Source of the DNA: Moritella sp. Urea-trap-13
GTDB taxonomy: Bacteria; Pseudomonadota; Gammaproteobacteria; Enterobacterales; Moritellaceae
DNA: 64,000 bases
NCBI RefSeq assembly: GCF_002836355.1
Contig: NZ_PJCA01000033.1
Coordinates: 1-64,000, forward strand
Direction: 5' to 3'
Shown here: one piece after another, positions 39,318-47,556 of the stretch
Position numbering within the stretch: the first letter of the stretch is position 1
Layout: each line of letters begins with the position of its first letter
Position numbers and translations under genes: made by a program
The notes under the pieces: generated by a model
Told to the model about the DNA's origin: nothing
The model's database searches: none
Seen by the model: only the letters and a program-made list of their open reading frames with translations

Positions 39318-40376
39318 TTATGCGATAGCGATACGATCACTTGCTGCTAGTGCAAGATCCGCTAATAATTTTTCAGTGTCTTGCCAATGGATACAAGCAT
39401 CAGTAATGCTCTTACCATAAACAAGTGGCTCGCCAGCAACAACAGCTTGATTACCTTCTTCAATAAAGCTTTCAGCCATAATGCCTGAAATCTGCATGCT
39501 ACCTGTGCGCATCTGCGCCATTACATCTTCAGCCACAATAAGCTGATTAGTGTGGAGTTTTTGGCTGTTACCATGGCTGAAATCAACGATAACAGACGGT
39601 GCTAAGCCAGCATCAGTTAATGCTTGGGTTGCAACATCGATATGTGATTGTGCATAGTTAGGGGTCTTACCACCACGTAAGATAACGTGACCAAATGGGT
39701 TACCGTGCGTCTGGTATACCGTCATCAGACCATCTTTATCTGGTGAATAGAAGATATGCTCTACCTGTGCCGCTCGCACTGCATCAATAGCAATTTTAGT
39801 ATTGCCGTCAGTGCCATTTTTGAAACCTACAGGGCAAGATAATGCTGATGCCATTTCGCGGTGCACTTGGCTTTCTGTTGTTCTTGCGCCAATTGCGCCC
39901 CAGCTGATTAAATCGGCAATATATTGACCGTTAACCATATCTAGGAATTCAGTGGCTATAGGCAAACCGATTTCAGTAATATCAACTAACAACTCACGCG
40001 CTAAACGTAAGCCTTTATTTGCTTGATATTTACCGTTTAAATCAGGATCGCTGATCAAGCCTTTCCAGCCCACAATTGTACGTGGTTTTTCAAAGTACAC
40101 TCGCATTGCAATGACTAAGCTGTCTTTATACTGCTCTTGCAATGGTTTTAGACGGCGAGCGTAATCTAAAGCCGCGCTAGTATCATGAATTGAGCAAGGA
40201 CCAATGATAACCAACAAGCGTTTGTCTTTGCCTTCAATAATCGCTTCTATTTCACGGCGGTTATTGACTAGCTGCTGTGCGGCGCTATCAGATAATGGAA
40301 ACTCTTTAATCAGTTGACTCGGAGTGATCACCTGATCGATATAGGTAGTTCTAAGTTCGTCTGTTTTAATTGTCAT
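39318..40376 (-). CDS. aroH: 3-deoxy-7-phosphoheptulonate (DAHP) synthase, AroH-like
   Basis: This enzyme condenses phosphoenolpyruvate and erythrose 4-phosphate, the first step of aromatic amino-acid synthesis. The 352-aa class I (AroFGH) protein has RLLVIIGPCSIHD, MRVYFEKPRT, GAIGARTTESQ, GFKNGTDG and DFSHGNSQK. The wording TDELRTTYI, GLISDPDLNG, YSPDKDGLMTVYQT and ISGIMAESF is nearer to the tryptophan-sensitive AroH of E. coli than to AroG or AroF, but the actual feedback effector is inferred. An 11-bp palindrome ATTAGTCTAAT (40384-40394) sits just upstream of the start; no clear ribosome site is seen. Confidence 0.88.
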   Translation of the reverse strand: MTIKTDELRTTYIDQVITPSQLIKEFPLSDSAAQQLVNNRREIEAIIEGKDKRLLVIIGPCSIHDTSAALDYARRLKPLQEQYKDSLVIAMRVYFEKPRTIVGWKGLISDPDLNGKYQANKGLRLARELLVDITEIGLPIATEFLDMVNGQYIADLISWGAIGARTTESQVHREMASALSCPVGFKNGTDGNTKIAIDAVRAAQVEHIFYSPDKDGLMTVYQTHGNPFGHVILRGGKTPNYAQSHIDVATQALTDAGLAPSVIVDFSHGNSQKLHTNQLIVAEDVMAQMRTGSMQISGIMAESFIEEGNQAVVAGEPLVYGKSITDACIHWQDTEKLLADLALAASDRIAIA

Positions 40377-40442
40377 GATGTCTATTAGTCTAATTATGGG
40401 CTGTGATCAGCTTAACGTAATTTCATATTATTATAAAGATAA

Positions 40443-40871
40443 TCAGGTGTCAGCTTGATTAGAATCATTAAAGCCTAATAACAGTAGGGATTTTCCTTGC
40501 TGCTGATAGGCCAAAAAACGTTGCTGGATATCGTTTGGTGCCTGTTCTGTCGGAGTAAAACCATGCTGATGATAAAAATCGGCAAGGTGCGGCAGAGCAA
40601 AGGTAAAGGTTTTATCTGAGGTGAAGTGAGAACGCATATCGCGTAATAACCGATGACCTAGCTGTTGGCCACGGTAATCGGGCGAGACTAACATCCCGGT
40701 TAATAACATCAGCTCTCCTATAGGGCGTAAACGGGCGCAGGCGACAATGGTATTGTTATCTTTTAATACCGCAATACGTTCTGCCTTGTTGGGCCGAGAG
40801 TAGGGTAAATATTGTTTATAAAAAGGCTTAACTAATGGGTTCTCTATTTTCTTTAACCACTGAAACTGCAT
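40443..40871 (-). CDS. GNAT-family N-acetyltransferase
   Basis: This acetyl-CoA-dependent acetyltransferase of about 142 aa carries the GNAT motif A LLTGMLVSPDYRGQQLGHRLLRD (R-G-Q-x-L-G-x-x-L) and motif B ending LADFYHQHGFTPTE. The substrate is unknown. The ATG at 40871 has AAGGTAACGAG in front and is preferred over the ATG at 40901. It is divergent from murB with only 83 bp between the starts, so the two share a promoter region. Confidence 0.8.
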   Translation of the reverse strand: MQFQWLKKIENPLVKPFYKQYLPYSRPNKAERIAVLKDNNTIVACARLRPIGELMLLTGMLVSPDYRGQQLGHRLLRDMRSHFTSDKTFTFALPHLADFYHQHGFTPTEQAPNDIQQRFLAYQQQGKSLLLLGFNDSNQADT

Positions 40872-40954
40872 CTCGTTACCTTTTATTATTCGGTTTTGCA
40901 TACAGATACGGTACTATCTGCATGGGATCATGCTTTACGAGTGCTAATTATTTC

Positions 40955-41986
40955 ATGCAAATACTAAAAAATCATAATTTAAAACCTTACACCAGTTTTG
41001 GTGTTGATGCTTATGCGGCGCAATTTGTCACAGTGACAACCTTAACTGAGTTGAAATTAGCATTAGCAATCCCCGCACCTCAGCGGTTAATCCTTGGTGG
41101 CGGCAGTAATTTATTGTTTTGTGATGACTTCAATGGACTCGTTATTCGAATTTGTTTAACCGGTATTACAGTTAATGAATCAGCCGATGATGTGGTCAGC
41201 TTACATGTTGCTGCAGGTGAAAACTGGCATGGGTTTGTCCAGTGGACCTTGGCGCAAGGCTATGCAGGTTTAGAAAATTTAGCCCTGATCCCTGGTGTTG
41301 TCGGTGCCGCGCCAGTGCAAAACATTGGTGCTTATGGCGTTGAGCTGAAAGATTTCTGCGATTATGTCGATGTACTTGATATTGAAAGCTTAAAGGTACG
41401 ACGTTACGCACCTGCAGAATGCCAATTTGATTACCGTGATAGTATTTTCAAAGGCGCGCTTAAAGATAAAGCAGTGATCACGGCTGTGGGTATTAAATTA
41501 CCTAAACCTTGGGTGGCTAAAATTAATTATGGTCCGCTAGCCAGTTTAGGCGCTGAAGCCTCGGCATTAACAATTTTTAAGCAGGTTTGCTTGACTCGCC
41601 AACAAAAACTGCCCGACCCGAATAAACTGGGTAATGCGGGTAGCTTCTTTAAAAACCCGATCATCAGTAAAGCCCAATTTGACATAATTGCTGATAAAAA
41701 CCCAAGCATGCCGCATTATCCCGCGGGCGGTAAGATTAAATTAGCGGCGGGCTGGTTAATTGATCAATGTAATTTAAAAGGTTATCAGCAAGGTGGCGCG
41801 CAAGTGCACACTGAGCAAGCCTTGGTCATCGTCAATACTGGCACGGCGACGGCACATGATATCGTTATGCTTGCGAAACATATACAAACGACGGTGTCAG
41901 CACGTTTTGCGGTCGAGCTACAGCATGAAGTGCGCTTTATCGGCCGTGACGGTGAAACTAACTTGGCGGAGGTGTGCCGTGGTTAA
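40955..41986 (+). CDS. murB: UDP-N-acetylenolpyruvoylglucosamine reductase MurB
   Basis: MurB is a flavoprotein that makes UDP-N-acetylmuramic acid for peptidoglycan. The protein of about 343 aa fits the type I MurB of E. coli (342). FAD-binding blocks LGGGSNLLF and ENLALIPGVVGAAPVQNIGAYGVEL, the YRDSIFK loop, catalytic serine in GNAGSFFKNP and the C-terminal EVRFIG are present. The ATG at 40955 gives the family N-terminus (LKPYTSFGVDAYA); the longer reading frame upstream is not conserved-looking. Its stop overlaps the birA start, as in E. coli. Confidence 0.94.
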   Translation: MQILKNHNLKPYTSFGVDAYAAQFVTVTTLTELKLALAIPAPQRLILGGGSNLLFCDDFNGLVIRICLTGITVNESADDVVSLHVAAGENWHGFVQWTLAQGYAGLENLALIPGVVGAAPVQNIGAYGVELKDFCDYVDVLDIESLKVRRYAPAECQFDYRDSIFKGALKDKAVITAVGIKLPKPWVAKINYGPLASLGAEASALTIFKQVCLTRQQKLPDPNKLGNAGSFFKNPIISKAQFDIIADKNPSMPHYPAGGKIKLAAGWLIDQCNLKGYQQGGAQVHTEQALVIVNTGTATAHDIVMLAKHIQTTVSARFAVELQHEVRFIGRDGETNLAEVCRG

Positions 41987-42947
41987 TATGACAGCGTCAC
42001 GACAACAGTTAATTCGGTTACTTGCTGATGGTGAATTCCATTCAGGTGAAGCCTTGGGTGAAACCTTAGGTGTCAGCCGCATGGCTGTTAGCAAGCAGGT
42101 CAAGGTATTAGAAACCATAGGCTTGGATGTATTTAAGGTCACCGGTAAAGGTTATAAACTTTCTGCGCCTTTGCAGTTAATTGATGCCCAACTGATTGCT
42201 GCAGGTAGTTGTGTCACGGTTGAAAGTCATCAAGTACTCGGATCGACCAATCAACATTTATTGGATAAAGCCGCGTTATTACATAAAGGCCACAGCTGCT
42301 TTGCGGAATATCAGACTGCTGGACGCGGACGCCGGGGTAAAAAATGGGTATCGCCTTATGGCTCTCATCTGTATACCAGTACTTACTGGAACCTTGACGC
42401 CGGTATTCAGGCCGCATCAGGTTTAAGCTTGGTGATCGGTATTGCCGTAGAACGTACGCTCACCGATTTAGGCATTGCCAATACCCAGTTGAAATGGCCG
42501 AATGATGTCTATGTTGATGGTAAAAAAATTGCCGGGGTACTGGTTGAAATTATCGCCACGGCTGGTGGTGAATGTCATTTAGTCATAGGTTTGGGACTTA
42601 ACGTCAATATGCCATTGCAAGCAGGGTTAGAAATAGATCAAGCTTGGACTGATATCAGTCAACAACTGCAACAGCCGATAGATCGTAATCAGCTGGCAAC
42701 GCGCTATTTATCCCATCTAGTTAAAATATTAACTGACTTTGAACAATTTGGTTTTTCTCATTTTGTCGAAGAGTGGAATCGTTGTGATGCATTTAAAGAT
42801 TGCCCGGTGATTTTAACCTTGGGTGAGAAACAAAAACACGGTATAGCCAAAGGCATTGATCATACTGGCGCGTTATTATTAGAAATTGACGGTATTATCT
42901 GTCCACATGTCGGTGGTGAGGTATCATTGCGACGCGCTGAAGTCTAA
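41979..42947 (+). CDS. birA: Biotin-protein ligase / biotin operon repressor BirA
   Basis: BirA activates biotin and attaches it to BCCP, and also represses bio genes. The protein is about 322 aa (E. coli 321). It has an N-terminal winged helix (SGEALGETLGVSRMAVSKQVKVLE), the ligase motif GRGRRGKKWVSPYGSHLYTS, KWPNDVYVDGKKIAGVLVE and a C-terminal SH3-like domain (LLEIDGIICPHVGGEVSLR). The start is most likely GTG 41979, which overlaps the end of murB and has GGAGG 6 nt upstream; ATG 41988 is the alternative. Confidence 0.93.
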   Translation: MVNMTASRQQLIRLLADGEFHSGEALGETLGVSRMAVSKQVKVLETIGLDVFKVTGKGYKLSAPLQLIDAQLIAAGSCVTVESHQVLGSTNQHLLDKAALLHKGHSCFAEYQTAGRGRRGKKWVSPYGSHLYTSTYWNLDAGIQAASGLSLVIGIAVERTLTDLGIANTQLKWPNDVYVDGKKIAGVLVEIIATAGGECHLVIGLGLNVNMPLQAGLEIDQAWTDISQQLQQPIDRNQLATRYLSHLVKILTDFEQFGFSHFVEEWNRCDAFKDCPVILTLGEKQKHGIAKGIDHTGALLLEIDGIICPHVGGEVSLRRAEV

Positions 42948-43047
42948 TCGGCAGTTGATGTTATGCTGTCTTTTGACTCGAAGCTTAGTCGAAGTGGCTA
43001 ATAATTCATCAGCTGAATTAAAAAAAACTAGTTTTTAGCGATTAAGG

Positions 43048-43076
43048 TTGCAAGAGGTAGGGGCTTACTCTAATAT
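43048..43076 (+). promoter_or_regulatory. Predicted promoter of the tRNA cluster
   Basis: The -35 box TTGCAA (43048-43053) and -10 box TAATAT (43071-43076) have a 17-bp spacer, followed by a pyrimidine-rich discriminator. The first tRNA begins 22 nt after the -10. Confidence 0.6.
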
Positions 43077-43097
43077 CCTTCCTCGTTAAGTGACGCC

Positions 43098-43173
<76 letters not shown>

Positions 43174-43201
43174 TTTAACTAGTTACTGAAGTACAATATG
43201 T

Positions 43202-43286
43202 GGAGGGGTTCCCGAGTGGCCAAAGGGATCAGACTGTAAATCTGACGGCTCAGCCTTCGAAGGTTCGAATCCTTCTCCCTCCACCA
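43202..43286 (+). tRNA. tRNA-Tyr (anticodon GTA)
   Basis: This class II tRNA of 85 nt has a long variable arm, acceptor GGAGGGG/TCCCTCC, anticodon loop CTGTAAA and encoded CCA. Second gene of the cluster. Confidence 0.95.
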
Positions 43287-43305
43287 CTTTGTATTCAGGA
43301 CGCAT

Positions 43306-43380
43306 GCGGGCGTCGTATAATGGCTATTACTCCAGCCTTCCAAGCTGATAATGCGGGTTCGATTCCCGCCGCCCGCTCCA
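43306..43380 (+). tRNA. tRNA-Gly (anticodon TCC)
   Basis: Acceptor stem GCGGGCG/CGCCCGC, anticodon loop CTTCCAA and encoded CCA are present. Third gene of the cluster. Confidence 0.95.
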
Positions 43381-43385
43381 AATTC

Positions 43386-43461
<76 letters not shown>

Positions 43462-43640
43462 TTTTTTAGGTAAAGTATTTCTTCTTCTCTGTATTCTTCA
43501 TATCAAATAATTACACCTTAAAAATAACTACACCTTAAAAATAATCAAAAATAATTTAATCATAATCTATTTAAGCTATTTGTAATTCAAATATTATTCA
43601 TAATTATTTACGAATAACTTGCATGAAAAATGAAAGCCCC
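43462..43640. other. AT-rich stretch where tufB would be expected
   Basis: About 180 bp of very AT-rich DNA replaces the roughly 1.2-kb tufB gene found here in E. coli. I see no tufB remnant. A 16-bp unit TACACCTTAAAAATAA occurs twice (43512-43527 and 43529-43544), followed by a partial third copy. No coding potential is supported. Confidence 0.6.
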
Positions 43641-43646
43641 TATAAT
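43619..43646 (+). promoter_or_regulatory. Predicted promoter of the pseudo-tRNA-Trp / secE-nusG unit
   Basis: A consensus -10 TATAAT (43641-43646) and a weak -35 TTGCAT (43619-43624, spacer 16) precede the decayed tRNA-Trp. They may now serve secE-nusG. Confidence 0.5.
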
Positions 43647-43662
43647 TAGGTGCTCCGTTTGT

Positions 43663-43735
43663 AGGGGTAGTTCCAATTGGTAGAAAGGCGGTCTCCAAAC
43701 TGATGTTTGTGAGTTCGATTATCTCCCTCCTGCCA
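43663..43735 (+). pseudogene. Decayed tRNA-Trp (CCA) gene
   Basis: About 73 nt align along their whole length with bacterial tRNA-Trp: start AGGGG, D-arm AATTGGTAGA, anticodon loop CTCCAAA, GAGTTCGA of the T-arm and the terminal TGCCA. The folding is broken, however. The acceptor stem is short by two bases and mismatched, the anticodon stem (GCGGT against CTGAT) does not pair, and the T-stem has mismatches. Related genomes carry an intact tRNA-Trp between tufB and secE, so this looks like a relic. A functional tRNA-Trp must exist elsewhere. Confidence 0.7.
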
Positions 43736-43790
43736 CTGTCATCACCGTGTAACAGCGGATTTTTTTGTCTTTAAGGTACAGGTTAGTAGT

Positions 43791-44168
43791 ATGACTTCAA
43801 ATACTGAAAACCAAGGAAAAGCACTAGAAACTGTAAAATGGGTACTAGTTGCTATAATTCTAATTGGCACAGTTATTGGTAACAATATTTTTAGTGAAGA
43901 ATCAGTGTTAATCCGCGCAGTTGCTGTAATTATTGCCGCTGTTATTGCTGGTGGCATTGCATTACAGACAAGTAAAGGGCGCAATGCGCTTGAGTTTGCA
44001 TCTGAATCAAGAACAGAAGTACGTAAAGTAGTTTGGCCTACACGCCAAGAGGCAATCCAAACTACACTTATCGTATTAGTTGTTACCGCTATTATGGCGT
44101 TAGTGCTATGGGGATTAGATGGTATTCTAGTTCGTGTAGTTGCATTTATCACAGATGTAAAGGTATAA
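43791..44168 (+). CDS. secE: Preprotein translocase subunit SecE
   Basis: SecE is an essential component of the SecYEG channel. The 125-aa protein has three membrane helices (about 15-33, 41-60 and 93-114), the gammaproteobacterial three-helix form. It carries the conserved amphipathic segment [21 protein letters not shown] before the last helix. It is followed 4 bp later by nusG. Confidence 0.95.
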   Translation: MTSNTENQGKALETVKWVLVAIILIGTVIGNNIFSEESVLIRAVAVIIAAVIAGGIALQTSKGRNALEFASESRTEVRKVVWPTRQEAIQTTLIVLVVTAIMALVLWGLDGILVRVVAFITDVKV

Positions 44169-44172
44169 GTTC

Positions 44173-44715
44173 ATGTCTGAACAGAAAATGAGATGGTACG
44201 TAGTTCAAGCCTTTTCCGGTTTTGAAGGTCGTGTTCAAAAAACATTAACAGAACACATTCGAATTCACAACATGGAAGAATACTTCGGTGAAGTACTTGT
44301 TCCAACGGAAGAAGTTGTTGAAATGCGTGCTGGTCAACGCCGCAAGAGTGAACGTAAGTTCTTCCCTGGCTACGTTTTAGTTCAAATGGTAATGAACGAT
44401 GAATCATGGCATTTGGTAAGCAGTTTACCACGTGTGCTTGGTTTCATTGGCGGTACTAAAGAACGTCCAGCTCCAATTACGACTAAAGAAGCTGATCGTA
44501 TTCTTAACCGTCTTCAAGATGCAATTGATAAGCCGCGTCCTAAGACGTTATTTGAAGTGGGTGAAGTGGTTCGTGTATCTGACGGTCCATTCGCAGACTT
44601 TAACGGTGTTGTTGAAGAAGTTGACTACGAAAAGAGTCGCTTAAAAGTTTCTGTATTGATCTTCGGTCGTTCTACTCCGGTTGAATTAGATTTCGGTCAA
44701 GTAGAAAAAGGCTAA
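44173..44715 (+). CDS. nusG: Transcription termination/antitermination protein NusG
   Basis: NusG binds RNA polymerase and Rho or ribosomal S10, coupling transcription to termination and translation. The 180-aa protein has the NGN domain ([33 protein letters not shown]) and a C-terminal KOW domain ([21 protein letters not shown]). It follows secE closely and ends about 85 bp before a terminator hairpin. Confidence 0.97.
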   Translation: MSEQKMRWYVVQAFSGFEGRVQKTLTEHIRIHNMEEYFGEVLVPTEEVVEMRAGQRRKSERKFFPGYVLVQMVMNDESWHLVSSLPRVLGFIGGTKERPAPITTKEADRILNRLQDAIDKPRPKTLFEVGEVVRVSDGPFADFNGVVEEVDYEKSRLKVSVLIFGRSTPVELDFGQVEKG

Positions 44716-44795
44716 TACCAATAACCATTTAGGTTAAAGGTAAGGTCGAATACAATCATATTTGCGTTTTATTGAATGAATTTTCAACAAAATGC

Positions 44796-44824
44796 TTGGC
44801 AAGGGCAGCAATTATATCTATAAT
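44796..44824 (+). promoter_or_regulatory. Near-consensus promoter for rplK inside the nusG terminator
   Basis: TTGGCA (44796-44801) and TATAAT (44819-44824) are separated by exactly 17 bp, matching 11 of 12 consensus bases. The -10 forms part of the inner stem of the terminator hairpin. The discriminator TCGCTGCCC is GC-rich. Predicted start is near 44831, giving a 70-nt leader before rplK where L1 autoregulation would be expected. Confidence 0.65.
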
Positions 44825-44841
44825 TCGCTGCCCTTGTTTTT
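44800..44841 (+). terminator. Terminator of secE-nusG
   Basis: The outer stem CAAGGGCAGC (44800-44809) / GCTGCCCTTG (44827-44836) and inner stem AATTATA (44810-44816) / TATAATT (44819-44825) give 17 bp, followed by TTTTT. It ends secE-nusG and overlaps the rplK promoter. Confidence 0.85.
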
Positions 44842-44900
44842 CGGGAAGCTAGTATCTATGTTGGATACAGCGTTCGCACCCATATTTAAGGTAAATTAAA

Positions 44901-45329
44901 ATGGCTAAAAAAGTTACTGCATATATTAAGCTGCAAGTTTCAGCTGGTATGGCGAATCCTAGTCCACCAGTTGGTCCTGCACTAGGTCAACACGGTGTTA
45001 ACATCATGGAATTCTGTAAAGCGTTTAACGCAAAAACAGATTCTGTTGAAAAGGGTTCTCCGACTCCTGTTGTTATCACAGTTTATTCTGATCGTTCATT
45101 TACGTTCGAAACAAAGACTTCACCAGCATCTTTCTTACTTAAGAAAGCAGCAGGCATCAAGTCTGGTTCTGGTCGTCCTAACACTGATAAAGTGGGTACT
45201 GTTACTCGCGCTCAGCTGGAAGAGATCTCTAACACTAAACAACCAGACCTTACGGGCGCTGATCTAGAAGCAATGGTTCGCACTATTGCTGGTACAGCTC
45301 GCTCGATGGGCTTGAACGTAGAAGGATAA
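44901..45329 (+). CDS. rplK: 50S ribosomal protein L11
   Basis: L11 forms the GTPase-associated centre with 23S rRNA. The 142-aa protein has the family blocks [30 protein letters not shown] and the C-terminal RNA-binding domain ([27 protein letters not shown]). It is the first gene of the L11 operon, with rplA 6 bp downstream. Confidence 0.97.
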   Translation: MAKKVTAYIKLQVSAGMANPSPPVGPALGQHGVNIMEFCKAFNAKTDSVEKGSPTPVVITVYSDRSFTFETKTSPASFLLKKAAGIKSGSGRPNTDKVGTVTRAQLEEISNTKQPDLTGADLEAMVRTIAGTARSMGLNVEG

Positions 45330-45335
45330 TTCGGA

Positions 45336-46034
45336 ATGGCTAAACTTTCTAAACGTATGCGTACGATCCGCGAAAAAGTGGAATCTACAAAAGCTTACGA
45401 AATAAACGAAGCAGTTGAACTTCTTAAAGAATTAGCATCAGCTAAATTCAAAGAAAGCATCGATGTTTCTGTAAACCTAGGTATTGATTCACGTAAATCT
45501 GACCAAAACGTTCGTGGCGCTACTGTGCTACCACACGGTACTGGTCGTGAAGTACGTGTTGCAGTATTTACACAAGGTGCTAACGCTGAAGCTGCTAAAG
45601 CTGCTGGCGCTGACATCGTAGGTATGGACGATCTAGCTGCACAAGTTAAAGCCGGTGAGCTTAACTTTGATGTTGTTATCGCATCTCCAGACGCTATGCG
45701 TGTTGTTGGTCAACTAGGTCAAATCCTAGGTCCACGCGGTTTAATGCCAAACCCTAAAGTTGGTACTGTAACTCCTGACGTTGCGACTGCAGTTAAAAAT
45801 GCTAAGTCTGGTCAAGTTCGTTACCGTAACGACAAAGCTGGCATCATCCACACTACTATCGGTAAAGTGGATTTTGAAGCTGTACAAATCAAGGAAAACC
45901 TTGAGTCTCTATTGAAAGCTCTTAACAAAGGCAAACCAGCCTCTGCTAAAGGTCAATTCATCAAGAAGATCAGCCTATCTACTACGATGGGTGCAGGTCT
46001 TTCTGTTGATATTGCAACGCTAGAGACTAAATAA
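45336..46034 (+). CDS. rplA: 50S ribosomal protein L1
   Basis: L1 forms the mobile L1 stalk and represses its own operon by binding the rplK leader. The 232-aa protein has [31 protein letters not shown] and [25 protein letters not shown], standard for the family (E. coli 234 aa). The stop codon lies in an imperfect inverted repeat ATAATTTAC / GTAATTTAT (46031-46053). Confidence 0.97.
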   Translation: MAKLSKRMRTIREKVESTKAYEINEAVELLKELASAKFKESIDVSVNLGIDSRKSDQNVRGATVLPHGTGREVRVAVFTQGANAEAAKAAGADIVGMDDLAAQVKAGELNFDVVIASPDAMRVVGQLGQILGPRGLMPNPKVGTVTPDVATAVKNAKSGQVRYRNDKAGIIHTTIGKVDFEAVQIKENLESLLKALNKGKPASAKGQFIKKISLSTTMGAGLSVDIATLETK

Positions 46035-46164
46035 TTTACAGGAAGTAATTTATCTAGTATAATTTGCTTCCTTAAAATTAGTAGACTGGTTAAGACTAAT
46101 TTATTAGTACTAACGGGTTTGCAAAAATGTGGGTTGAAGTAACAATGTTGAGTTTATACTTGAT

Positions 46165-46345
46165 ACTGCTTGCTTCCGTCCAAGACCGTAGGAGTTAGAC
46201 TTACATTGTAAGTATAACTTAATAATGATCGGCTATTTTAGTTAATACTTGATCTTTCCTACGTAGATGGTGCAGGGCCCCTGAAGAATTTATTTCTTCT
46301 GGAATCCAAGCCGTAATGGTTCGTCTAGTATTTAAGTTTAACTTT
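46165..46345 (+). ncRNA. L10(L12) autoregulatory mRNA leader
   Basis: The 370-bp gap before rplJ contains blocks close to the E. coli L10 leader: CCGTCCAAGACCGTAGGAG (from about 46177), a distant TTTCCTACG that pairs with CGTAGGAG, and GATGGTGCAGGGCCC. The L10-(L12) complex binds this leader to repress rplJL translation. A promoter is probably just upstream (TTGAAG near 46134, TATACT at 46155), though spacing is poor. Confidence 0.8.
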
Positions 46346-46406
46346 AGGTATTAGTCGGAAATTTTTAATACCGATTTCATATCGGTTTTATCCAGGAGTA
46401 TAGACC

Positions 46407-46910
46407 ATGGCATTAGGTCTCGACGACAAAAAAGCAATTGTTGCTGAAGTCAACGAAGCTGCCAAGGCTGCGCTTTCTGCAGTAGTTGCTGATTCACGTG
46501 GCGTTACTGTAGGTGCAATGACTGGTCTTCGCAAGCTAGCTCGTGAGAATAACGTATACATTCGTGTAGTACGTAATACTCTTATGAAGCGTGCTGTTGA
46601 AGGTACTGATTTTCAGTGCCTGAACGAAGTATTTACCGGTCCAACTCTGATCGCATTCTCTAATGAGCACCCAGGTGCTGCAGCTCGTCTATTAAAAGAC
46701 TTCGCTGCACAAGAAGAATCTTTCACAGTTAAAGCGTTAGCATTTGAAGGCGAATTTATCGGTGCGGAAAACATTGATAAACTAGCAACACTACCAACAT
46801 ACGACGAAGCAATTGCTCAGTTAATGATGACTATGAAAGAAGCATCAGCTGGCAAACTTGTACGTACATTGGCTGCTTTACGCGATCAAAAAGAGCAAGA
46901 AGCTGCTTAA
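46407..46910 (+). CDS. rplJ: 50S ribosomal protein L10
   Basis: L10 anchors the L7/L12 dimers on the ribosomal stalk and, as the L10-L12 complex, represses its own mRNA. The 167-aa protein has [20 protein letters not shown], the [18 protein letters not shown] block and an alanine-rich helical C-terminal tail for L12 binding. The ribosome site CCAGGAG precedes the ATG. Confidence 0.97.
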   Translation: MALGLDDKKAIVAEVNEAAKAALSAVVADSRGVTVGAMTGLRKLARENNVYIRVVRNTLMKRAVEGTDFQCLNEVFTGPTLIAFSNEHPGAAARLLKDFAAQEESFTVKALAFEGEFIGAENIDKLATLPTYDEAIAQLMMTMKEASAGKLVRTLAALRDQKEQEAA

Positions 46911-46957
46911 TTTAGCCGCTTTGTCTAAAATAAATTTTACAATACTAGGAATGACAC

Positions 46958-47323
46958 ATGTCTATTACTAAAGACCAAATCATCGACGCAATTGCTGAAC
47001 TTTCTGTTATGGAAGTTGTTGAATTAATCGAAGCAATGGAAGAAAAATTCGGCGTATCAGCTGCTGCTGCAGTTGTTGCTGGCGGCGCTACTGCTGCTGC
47101 AGAAGAAGAGCAAACAGAATTCGACGTAATTCTTACTTCTTTTGGCGAAAACAAAGTTAAAGCTATTAAAGCTGTTCGTGCTGCTACAGGTCTTGGCCTT
47201 AAAGAAGCAAAAGGTGTTGTTGAATCTGCACCTGCAGCTATCAAAGAAGGCGTTGATAAAGCTGAAGCAGAAGCACTTAAAGCTACTCTTGAAGAAGCTG
47301 GCTGTACTGTTGAGCTTAAATAA
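46958..47323 (+). CDS. rplL: 50S ribosomal protein L7/L12
   Basis: L7/L12 is the multi-copy stalk protein that recruits translation factors. The 121-aa protein has an N-terminal dimerisation domain ([27 protein letters not shown]), an Ala-rich hinge ([18 protein letters not shown]) and a C-terminal domain ([24 protein letters not shown] block). The stop codon is the first codon of a perfect hairpin. Confidence 0.97.
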   Translation: MSITKDQIIDAIAELSVMEVVELIEAMEEKFGVSAAAAVVAGGATAAAEEEQTEFDVILTSFGENKVKAIKAVRAATGLGLKEAKGVVESAPAAIKEGVDKAEAEALKATLEEAGCTVELK

Positions 47324-47358
47324 TCTATTCTTGAATAGATTATTGCCTTCATAAGGCA
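47321..47358 (+). other. Two hairpins at and after the rplL stop codon
   Basis: A perfect 10-bp inverted repeat (47321-47330 with 47333-47342, TT loop) begins exactly at the rplL TAA. A second small hairpin TGCCTT / AAGGCA (47344-47358) follows. They lie where E. coli mRNA is processed by RNase III between rplL and rpoB; that role here is inference. Confidence 0.6.
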
Positions 47359-47360
47359 TT

Positions 47361-47391
47361 GGCTGGTGATTTTTTAATCGCCGGCCTTTTT
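47361..47391 (+). terminator. Attenuator between rplL and rpoB
   Basis: An 11-bp stem, GGCTGGTGATT / AATCGCCGGCC with G-U pairs, is followed by TTTTT. In E. coli a partial terminator at this place lowers rpoBC transcription relative to rplJL. Confidence 0.75.
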
Positions 47392-47556
47392 GCGCTATAG
47401 GATGTTTGGATATTTCACATCATTTCAACCAAAATTCTGCGCACTGTTTAGCTCAATTCATTTGGTCGAGACAGTATAAAAAACATATAATGATGTTGTT
47501 AGAGCTGTCCTTTTTCAGGGCAGAGTGGGTCACTTATCAGCGAGCTGAGGAACCAA

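Noticed and set aside
40377..40442. TrpR operator upstream of the AroH-like gene
   Set aside because: The palindrome ATTAGTCTAAT lacks the ACTAGT-type core of TrpR sites; no TyrR box is seen either.
41793..41978. N-terminal extension of birA by 62 codons
   Set aside because: It overlaps murB in another frame; the GTG at 41979 with GGAGG gives the normal BirA length.
43512..43554. CRISPR-like spaced repeat near the tRNA cluster
   Set aside because: There are only two full copies with a 1-bp gap, no spacers and no cas genes; it is a simple tandem duplication.
46945..47359. Two minus-strand ORFs of 100-135 codons over rplL
   Set aside because: They are shadows of the strongly biased Ala/Glu/Lys codons of rplL.
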